A stretch of DNA of 40,573 bases from an uncultured Monoglobus sp. GTDB lineage: Bacteria > Bacillota > Clostridia > Monoglobales > Monoglobaceae. Shown in pieces: positions 1 to 10,500 of the stretch. The DNA is taken from positions 1 to 40,573 of the forward strand of contig CANPWW010000016.1 in assembly GCA_947585115.1 (NCBI GenBank), given 5' to 3'. Numbering within the stretch: position 1 is the stretch's first letter; every line of letters begins with the position of its first letter. A program made the translations under genes and the position numbers. The notes beneath the pieces were generated by a model. The model had not been told where the DNA came from, searched no databases, and worked only from the letters and a program-made list of their open reading frames with translations.

Positions 1-3000
1 AATACGGTATTGGTCGCGATCTCGCTCTGAGTTCCGGTCGAACCACTCCATGTAACCGGCGAATCTCCATTGGTTCTCGTGAGATTACCGCCGTTGGCGT
101 TATATGTCAGCGTCTTGTTCGTATTGGTCGCCCATACCGCGTAGAGAATATCGGTATAGCCGCTCTTGGGGAAGTTCTGGCCCGGCTGATACAGAGGTCT
201 GCCGTCGTCGTCATGCTGATTATTGAGGCTCCAGCCCGAGAATATGTAGCTCTCGAGCGTGGGAATATTTTTCGTATCATTGGGAATTGTCACGTTTGCG
301 CCGATAGTCTCCACTTTCTGATCGAGAGGCATATCGGCCGCGTCGTGAACAGCCTCGCCGGAATGCTCCTCGTCATCTTTGGGATAGAAGCCCATGTCGT
401 ACCATACTTCATAGGCATCCGCGCCGACATTAACGTCCGAACCGCCGTCTGAGTTGGTGTCCTTCGCCCATACCGCATAGACCGTGGTGCCTTCCGCCGC
501 AACGGTTACTTGTTTCGTTAACTCTACCGAGCCGAGCGGATGCTCGACGGTTCCGAACTCCCCAACGCCGTCCGCGGCCTTGTCCTCGGTCCAGCCGATC
601 AAAACATAGCCGTCCTTTTCAACGCCGTCAACTTCATTATCGGAATTAAGAGTATAGTCCTCGGAATTTGGGAAAATCTTGGTTATATTATCCTCGCTTC
701 CATCCTTTTTGCCGCCGTTTAAGTCATAGGCAGTGAGGATCAATCCGGTCTTGGGTATATCAGCCTCATTAACCTTTACATCGACGCCGGCACTGTATTT
801 ATAGGTTTCAGGCACCGTCTCGTTGCTCAGCCAGCCTGTGAATGTGTGACCTTCCCATTTGGGTTCTTCGCTTATTATAGCGTGGTCTCCGCTTTCGTAG
901 GGTATAGCCGTTGGCAGTGTCATACCGGTCACGCTATCGGCGTCGCCCTGCTCGTAGACAACCTGCTCATAGTCGGGAGTTCCGTCTCCGCCGTCGGCGC
1001 TTCCGTGAGCGTCCGCCGCCCATACAGCGTATAAGATCATAACGCCGGTGCGGGGATCCGGTTTCATTTGGATCGTATCTCCCGGATTGATCAGCTTTTC
1101 ATTCTCATCACCGTTTTGAATCTTATTATAATTTTCGCTGTCTTTTGAATCTATCGCGGTAAATCTCGTCTTGTTCCAGCCGAGGAAGGTGTAGCCGTAG
1201 CGCTCGTATTTACCTACGCTGTTTCTGTTCGGACCAATATTGCCTAATACCTCGACATTAGCGCCTTCGGTATATGTTCGGCTGTCTATCGGAGCGTTGC
1301 CGATATCGGCGCCGTTTCCGTAATACAGCACATGGAACTCGGTGGGATTGCCTTCCCAGATTGCGTACAGGGTGTCGCAGCCTGCCGTTTTGGTAAATTG
1401 GGTCGGGGCTGTCTCGTAGTCATATGTGCTGCCTTCGGGCGTTTCTCTCGATGGATAATAGAGCTTTGCGCCCCCTTCAACGGTGGGGGTGTTGAGGCTC
1501 CAGCCCATAAATTTGAAGCCCGCGCGCGTGGGTATGCCGCCATTTGATTCGTTCTTTATAGTAACACTCGCGCCTTTGTCATATACTGCAGTGTCGGTTG
1601 GTACATCCGATACCGCACCGGCGGTGGCGTTGCCGTCGTATATAACCTGATAATAGTCGGGTACTCCGTCGCCTTTGCCTTCGCCTGTACCGCCGGCGAC
1701 TTTCGAATCCTTTGCGTCGACCGCCCAAGCCGCGTAGAGGTTCATCACGTTCTGACCGTCGTCCGTCTTGAAGGGCACGGTATTGTCTTTAGTGGGTGTT
1801 GCTATAGTGTCAACAGTGTTTCTGATATACAGCTCTTTATTATCGCCTTGCGTGAGCCTTGTCACTTCGTCAATACTCGTTATTCTGGCGTGCGAGCTGT
1901 TGCGCGTCCAGCCGAGGAATACCGCGTAATCGAGGGTCGGCCAATATGTCGGCTCGACTTCCTCGCTACCGGGCAGTCCGGCAATATCGTCGCTTATGAA
2001 AGGCACACTCGCGCCCTCTGCGTACATTGTGGTATCAACGGGCTTTGTTTTGCCGTCCCACGAGCCGCCGTTTTCGTGATAGAGCACGCCGTTTCTCGCC
2101 GGCTCCCAAACCGCGTACAGGGTTATCATTCCGCTGTTTTCGGCCTTTGTTAATTTGGTGTCGTCCGCTGTCACGGTGAAACCGGTATAATCACTGTAAG
2201 GAGCCGAGCCTTCATACTGCTTCGGCTGATATGGCGTGTCAGTATCATGCGCGTCAAACAGCGAATTTAAATTGCCGGCGTAATCTGCGCCGTAGCTTAC
2301 ATTATTATGATAACCATCATTCGTCGAATACCAGCCGCGGAACTCGTAGCCCTCAAGGCGCGGTATTCTCTGCAGCGCGTCGGAGGGCAGCACGGTGATA
2401 TCCGCGCCGTCCGCGTAGCTGTTGGTGTCGATCGGCAGATACTGAGCGGTGGGTTTGGGATCGGAAATATCACTATATTTAGGAGCCTTATCCTCTCCGC
2501 CAACATAGATCACCTGCGTGTAGTCGGGTATGCCGTCGGGATTTTCCTCGCCGTTTTTGCCGTAAGTGTCCTCAGCCCATACAGCGTATACGTTGTATTC
2601 TTCTTCGCCGCCATTAGTATTAATGCTGTCTGTCAAGCTAAAGCCGTCGATATCCTCTTTAAGCGCTCCGCTTGATGTGATATAGTTTGAATCGCTATAC
2701 GTATTATTCGTTGTCCAGCCCGCGAAAGCGACGTTTTTACCTTCTATTGCCCCATGTGTGGGCTTGACATCGGCATTAAGAGTATAGGAATCGCTGCGCT
2801 CAACAGTCTCGGCGAACGGCTTTTCGTTATTATATGTTTCTCCCGATGTCCACTCTCCGCCGCGCATATTGTATTTAACCGTGGGCATATTATCCCATTG
2901 AGCGGTCAGCACATCGAGCTTTCCGCTCTTTTGGAATGTGTCGTTGCCCTTATAGTTATTTCCGTATTTCGGATCCGGCACTCCTTCTTTTCCTGCGCCG

Positions 3001-6000
3001 TTCAGCTTCCAACCTATGAAGTGCGCGCCGAATGTTGTCGGCTCCATCGCTCTTACATAGACGGTTTGACCTATAGTGTACTCGTCTCTGTCATTGGGCA
3101 GATTGCTGACCTCGCCCGCGGTACCGCCGTCGTATCTTACCTGGAACGCGTCGGCGATATTGTCTTGGCCTTCTTTGTCGGTCACGGTGCTGTAACTATC
3201 CTGCGCCCAAACCGCGTAAACGTCCTTATCGGCGCCGTCAAGCGTAACCGACGGGATCATGCTCGGCAGCGGCTCTGTGTTTTGATATGTACTCTTGACA
3301 TTTACATCATCGGTCCAGCCGGCGAACAGATATCCGGGCTCGGGCGAGTATGACGGCATCGGGGCGCCTTCCGAATCAACGGAATCGCCTATCTTTGCGT
3401 CGAGTGTTACATCGCTTTTGTTTTCATAAGCTTCGGATTTGTATTTCGGACCTTTGTCATCCGCGATGTTAATGTTATAGTTCACATAATACGCCTGTTC
3501 CCAGATAGCGTAGAGGGTGTCGAGGTGTCCGCTCTTTTCAAAGGTTCCGCCAAGTCTGAGCAAACCGGAACTATCAGCCGCCGCGTCTTTATTGTTCAGG
3601 CTCCAGCCCTTGAACACATAGCCCTCTCTGGTGGGCTCCCACGGGGTATCGGGATGCTGATCATCGGTCACGCCTTTGATCGTCACGGTCTGACCCACCT
3701 CGTAGCGGTCCGTATCCTCGGGTATATGCGATGCCGGTGCGTCCGGTTTATCACTGTCATTCGCGTCGTACCTGATCTGGTACACGTCGGGAACAGTGTC
3801 GGGCGCAGGCGTGGTTTCCGGCTCGGGCGTTCCTCCTGCCTCGGGAGTGGGGATCGGACCCTGAGTGTCGGTCGACCATATGGCGTATACGTCTATGGTG
3901 TGATCAACATTTTCGCCTACAGCCGTTATTCTCTGAACGATCGCAGGTATAGATTTCAAATTGTCACTGTCGTCTTTGCCGTAAACCTGATTTGCCGGCA
4001 AAGTGTCCGCTGTACCCGGCTCAACCAAGGTCCAGCCGACAAACACAGCGTTGTCATGCGTGAAGGTGTTGGTGTAGGCTCCGTTATCTCCGGGCTGCTC
4101 AAGTGAAACTATCGAGCCCGCGGAAATATTTGAAATCGTTACTTGACCTTTCTGATCATCCCAGTTTTCTCTTGCCGGTCCGTCGGGATCGGTTTTGGAG
4201 TTCAGCGTTCCGCCGTTGGCATGATAAATCAAGGTGTAGCTTGTGTCTTGAACCCATACCGCGTAGAGCGTGTCAAGATAACCGTTCTTTGTGAAGCTCT
4301 GACCGGGGTTCTTCAAAACTCTTGTATCGTCGCCCGCGTCAAAACTATCATTATTCAAAGCCCAGCCAACAAATTTGTAGCCCTCACACTCGGGGTTCAG
4401 CGGCTGTCCCGAATCAGGATCGTCAACCGTGGTAATATGAACATTCTGACCGACATTATATTTGGTATTGTCTTTGGGTATATTCTTCGCGCCTGTCGCA
4501 GGATTGCCGTCCGGCAGTTTGCCCGCGTCGTACTTGACCTGATAAGCGTCGGCGATACCGTCGCTTACGTTGGTGTCGTCCTCGGCTTTATAGCTGTCAA
4601 CAGCCCATACTGCGCTGACTATATTATCCTTGCCGGGCTCCATTTTGTGAACATCAACAAGAGTCACGTCCTTGAGTTCGCTGTCTTTGTCATTGCCGTA
4701 AGAGTCCTTAACGCCGTCAGCCTCGGTCCAACCAACAAACACATAACCCTCTTTGCTGATCTCGGAATTTTGCACATCATTGCCAAGCACAACCACATCG
4801 CCGTAGTTATGCTCAACCGTGATTTTGTGTTGACCATCATCATAATTCTCCAGATGAGTGCTGCCGCTGTAAGTTCCGCCCTTTAAGTCGTAAGTCAGCG
4901 TTGCCGCGCTTGACCACTGAGCTTCGAGTATAAGACCTTTGGTGAGGTCAGCATCGGCAAGAGAGTCGCTCGGTTCATATGTTTTCGTATCGCCCTGAAC
5001 CTTCCAGTTTACAAACTTGTGAGACGCGTCCCAAGTGGGCGAATCACTGCTGACATTATTACTCTCCGGATTTATCGTCTGCGCCTCGGGCATGCTTTCC
5101 GCGCTATCGCCCGCGTCGCCGGGGAGGTAGATTATCTGCTTATAATCCTCGGTGCCGTCCTCGTTTGTATCGACCGCCCATACAGCGTTCAGTATGATAA
5201 CGCCGCTGTTTGACTCGGATTCGATCGTATTTTCGCTGCCAGCCTTGATCAGTTTATCGCCCAGAGCGTCAGCCTCAGTTTTTGTTGTGATCGGCGGTTC
5301 TTCGGTAAGGCTCCAGCCGAGGAACACATGACCGCTTCGCGCCATATATGTGTCTTCAGACTCGCCGTCCTCTGTCGCTTTTACATTTTTCGCGGTATAT
5401 CTGTCGCCTTTCACATAGGTGTTTTTATCTTCCGGCGCGGCGCCTTTGTCGCTGCCGTTGCCCTGATATACAACGCCGAACTGACCTTCCCATACCGCGT
5501 AGAGAATGTCAACCGTGTCGTTCTTTGTAAATGATGTTTTATATTCTATTTCGTCTGTGTCGGTCATTTCATAAGGATAATAAAGTGTCTGTTTACCACC
5601 CGCGCCTATATGATCATTGTTAAGGCTCCAGCCCAGGAACTTGTAGCCCTCTCTCTGAGGGATCATCGCTTTTTGATCGGGACTTGACGCTTCGCTTCCT
5701 TTCATGGCGCTTGTTCCTTTTCCGATATATATCGGAACATCGACGCCCGCTCTCTCATAGCCGGTCAGGTAATTTCCGTCCGCCGGCACATTCTCAACAT
5801 TATCGTTTCCGGCGTTGGGGTGATAGATGACCTGCTTGTAGTCGGGAACATCATCCTCGTCGGGCGCGCCGCCGATGTTTCCGCCGGGCGTTGTCGCGTC
5901 ATAAATATCCTGCGCGTATACCTGATAAACATTCATGACCGTGCTGTTGGGCGAAAGAGCCATCTGGACATTGTCCTGCTTAGCCGCGCCCAAGTTTTTG

Positions 6001-7500
6001 ACATTGGTTTCTTCCGAATACTTTGTAACTGTCGAAATAGGATTGTCCAATGTCCAGCCGAATGAGATATATCCCTCTCCGTCTTTCGTTTTAAAATATT
6101 TATCAGAGAGCGCCACATTATCTCCCGGCGCGTACAACGTCTTGTCGTTATACGAAACGTTTCCGGGATTCAGCGGCAGATCAGCTTCATACTCCCAAGT
6201 ATCCAGCACATCGGCGCCCATATTCGCGTGGTAAACAACGCCGAATGTCTCCTTCTCCCATACCGCGTAGAGGGTCTTCATGCCGTAGCTGGTGATGTGG
6301 TATATTGTATCTTCTACCGCGATTGTATCCGTGTCGCTTCCGTGCTTATACTGACCTATCATCTGCGCCGGATAGTAAAGCTTGTAGCCTTCCTGCGGAC
6401 TGCTTAAATTATAATCTTTCATATCGCTCCAGCCCACAAACTTGTAGCCTTTGAGCTCGGGCAGCCTGCGGTCTCTATCCGAGGGCAGGACCGTGGCGGG
6501 CATGTTTATCGTGCCCTCGATAAGGTCGTTTTTGTACGCTTTGTGGTCCTCGGGAATATAGTCCGCCGTGTCTTCCGATCCATATTGTTCTTCATTGCCC
6601 TTGTATACCAGCTGCATGCAGTCGGGCACGCCGTCGCCGTCAACTCCGGGCTCGCTGTCCTCGCCCCAAACCGCGTAGCAGTCGAACTCGCTTCCGGTCG
6701 TGGTGTCTATATGCGCCTGTATGGAAATGTGTTTATCTTGAAGCGCGGCGGTCGCGTCCGGTGAATCCGAATGTGAGGTATCCTCAACATACTCGCCATT
6801 CTGATCGATATAGCCGTGGTACTGATATCTGCTCCAGCCCACAAACGCGACCTTATGTCCGTCGATCACAGTCTCATGCTGCGGCTTGTTGTCCGCGCCG
6901 TCCGGGTCTATCAGAGGATATTCCTCCGCCTTTTCCTTTATAGTCTCGGAGTAAACATTATCGGAGCTATCCGTACCGTCCTCGTCGCTGTAATTAACGC
7001 CGTTATAATTCCATGATCCGCCGTTCATATGATAGCGCAGCACACCCGCGTCATAATCCGGAATACCGTCCTTATTTTTGTCTTCTGCCCAGATGGCGTA
7101 GAGCGTGCGGTTTGTTTCTCCCATCGGGAGAGAGGTCTTTTCAATTTCTCTGTAATCTATAAATGTATAGCTATCGCCGCCTAACTCGCTCGATTCAATG
7201 GGTCGGTGATCAAATATTATTCCCGCGCCCGACGGAGGATCGGCTTTCTCACCGTCCACCCACGGCACAACAAGCCAGCCCGCAAACGCCGCCTGCGAGT
7301 CGCTGCCTCTTTTCAGATAGAACTTTTGTTCGTCAACATCGTCGATCTTAACATTGTATCCCTCGACAAATTCCTCTTTATCTCCCGGAGTGCCGGTCGC
7401 CTCGGGACCATAGCCATTATTGTTCTCAGGATGGGTATCGTCCGCAATGGGAAGGTATGTCTTAAGACCCTCGTTATCACTATTATAGCTCTCATATGAG
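1..7500 (-). repeat. Array of about 20 InlB/Listeria-Bacteroides-type protein repeats with DGxPD linkers
   Basis: Within the giant gene, the codons for LYAVW or a close variant (YAIW, YAAW, TAQW, NAVW) recur roughly every 250-450 bp, near 140, 470, 1020, 1355, 1720, 2107, 2575, 2890, 3207, 3500, 3873, 4250, 4600, 4910, 5175, 5485, 5910, 6258, 6665 and 7088. Each is paired with a GYxFxGW-type strand that precedes it in the protein. Roughly every second unit continues into an acidic DxNxDGxPDYxQVIY-type linker, for example DKNKDGIPDYD near 7060 and DTNEDGTEDYKQIIY near 5150. The DNA copies are diverged, so this is an old protein-level array, not a recent tandem duplication. Confidence 0.85.
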
Positions 7501-10500
7501 CCCACATTCGCGTCATAAAGATGCTTGTGGAAAATATCGACCTTGACATTGCCGTAATCTGTTTTGGAGTCGCCGCTTACCGTATTATATCCAACTTTAA
7601 ATGTCACGGTGCCGTTTCCGTGGATATCTTTTAAATCAACTTTATAAGCATTTGCATACGAAGACGAATCCTGTTTTTGCTCATTGGTAAGTTCCGCCTG
7701 AGGCGCCCACCAGTCGGTGTTTATGTTTTCCGCGTGATCATCCGTCGCTTTCGGCTCATATTCCACAGAATTGATCGCCGCGTCCTTATCGGGCATAATA
7801 ACACCCAGATTGATGATCGCCTTATTCTCGGTTCCGCCGTTTGTGTCGGGCTTTGCCTTGACGGTGTGCGACGGTCTCTCGGGAGTAGTCGGGTCAAGAA
7901 TGTAATCCGAATATCTGGGCAGAGCGTCGTCCATATAATACGCCGGAGGATCGGAATAGCCGGCCGTTTTAATTTCATCGGTAGCAGTCAGTCCGAAAGG
8001 CGCGTTGTCCGACACGGTTGACGGAGCATGGAAATACATCTGATTATCGGAATCGTATCTGCTGTCACTTTCGTTATACAGATATTCTTCGATCACAACC
8101 GCGCTTATTCCGGTTGCGCCTTGGAACGCCGTTGAGTCAACATATGTAACATTTCCCGGGATCGTTATAGAGGAAACGTCTTTTTTGCCTCCCGAACCGC
8201 TGTTGTCTTTTATGCTAAGTTTAGACTGTGTCGAGAAATTTCGTCCGCTGAATGCCGCCTGACCGATCGATTCAAGAGAATCCGGGAATTTTATTTCTTC
8301 GGTAAATTCAAATTTCACCGTGTTGCAGCCGAACGCGCGGTAGTCTATCATTTTGAGGTTTGAATTTTTAATGTCGCCTTCATATTCAATAGCTCCTACT
8401 CTTGTGTTGTAAAAAGCCGAACCCCAGATATTTTCGACCGTGCTCGGAATAACAAGCTTGTCAATACCGTTATACTTGCCGTCTTTTAGATTATCGTTCT
8501 GATCCGCCTTAAAATCCGAAGAATCCTCAAGCAGCACCTTATTCTCACCGGGCTGACCAATGCCTGTGATAGTAATATCTTTTGATTCTTCTACATTAGT
8601 AGGATAATCGGTATAATATTTCAATTTATCCGGAATTGTAAGCGTTGAATCCGCAAGATCGGCTATTTTACCCAAATACGCCACAACATCGCCAGTAACG
8701 CGGTTAAACTTCCACTTTCCGGTTGTATCCTTAACGGTATAAGGATCCTCTGTTACATTATCTTTGTAATGGGTATACGCGTCATACGCTCCGAAAGGAT
8801 CAGAGGGCGTTTTGCGCTCGTCCGTTACCGTGTCGCCCTGAGTTATAACTCCGTAAACATTGCCCTTGTGAACGCCGGTAAGAAATATATTCTGTTTGCG
8901 TTCTTCAACTTTGTTGCATCGCGAGAAAGCGCCCGAATCAATGATAAGCTGCTGATCGGGCTGACCCGTCTGCGAATAGTCAGTTCCGTCATCTGTCTTA
9001 GGCGTAAACGTCACCGTAGCGAGAGCTGTGCACTGACGGAAAGCCCAGTAGTCAACCGTGCCAAGCGACGCCGGGAGCGTGATGCTCGTGAGCTTGGTGT
9101 TCTGACGGAAAGCGTATACGCCTATTCGATTGATCCCGCAGTTCGGCAGCTTAACATCTGCGAGCTGGTCGCATTTCCAGAACGCGCCGTCCGGTATCTC
9201 GTCCATATTTTTAAGATTACTCAAATCTATTTTGCCGAGAGTGTTATTAAAAGGCTTGCAGCCGAAAGCTCCGGGCGCTAAGCCCTTTATGGTTATTCTT
9301 TCGCCTTTATGACCGGAGCGCGTGTCGGGAACGCTTGCGGGTATGGTCAGATCGATCGAGCCCGCGTCGCCTATCTTTGTGCTTCCAACCAATTTTATGT
9401 AATCATAAGTCTCCGGCTCCGGAGTAGCCTCCGCCGGCTCGGGAGTTTCGGTAGGAGACGGCGCGTCGGAAGGCTCGGCAACGGGATCATTATATTGAGC
9501 AAGTGCATAACAAAGTTGTTGCTCGTTTGGACTGTCTGCCGTTATATTTTTTATCGTATATTTTTTTCCGGCTTCAAACTCAAATTCTATAACAGCAGCA
9601 TTGCCATTTCCTGTAATGTCTTCCGGAATTTGAGGCAGCGGCTTTGACTGCTTTACCTCATCAACGCCATCTTCATATAAACCTATAGTCTGCTGCTTGG
9701 CAAGCTCTGTACCTGTCTTAGCATAATAACACGAAAAATCAGCAGCGAAGACCAAAGTTAATTTGCCGTCTTTTTCAGGAGCAAATTTGAACGATGAAGC
9801 ATCAGAAAATTTCAAACTATGAATGATAGTATGACCGTTATATGTAACGGTGTTTATCTTATTACTTGAAAAAGCGTTTCCGGTTGAAGTTGTTTTATTC
9901 GGCACCGTGAAAATCAAATCAGCCGTTATATCACCGGTGATGCTATTTCCGCCAATATTCGTGCGCTCCACGGTCGCATCAAATTCATATCCCTGTTTTA
10001 CTTCTATGTAAAACAAATGCGTCTGTTTTGAACCTTGTTTAATCTCATATTTTGTGCCGGCTTCAACCGGAAATTGAATTTTTGTAATATCTGACTTGCT
10101 GTAATTAACCTCGTAATCTGTTCCATTTACAGATATTTTGCAAGTATCCGATGAGGTGCCACTACCACACATTAACATTGTGCATATTCCTGATTTTGCG
10201 GGCGTAAATATAATTTTTGCTTTGCTGTCAAACTTCAAAGCTTTTGTATAACTTTTGTTATTGTATGTTACAGATATACTTTGCGAAGCTCCTGTATATG
10301 TAAATCCATTGTATGAATAATCTGTTGTTCCATTATTATCAAAACTACTAACATCCTTAAAATCAATAGAGATATTGAATTCTTCCGGATTTAAAGTCGC
10401 TCCGGGATCTGCCGGCGCGGAGGTAGCCGAACTGCCTCCGGAGCCCGCGTTTGTGCTCTTATACAAATAATATCTGTAATCGTTGGGGTCGCTCTTATAT

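Noticed and set aside
213-9647. Many plus-strand open frames of 60-250 codons opposite the giant gene
   Set aside because: They are antisense shadows. The minus frame is open throughout and gives recognisable signal peptide, LRR and InlB-type repeats, and the plus frames have no ribosome sites or families.
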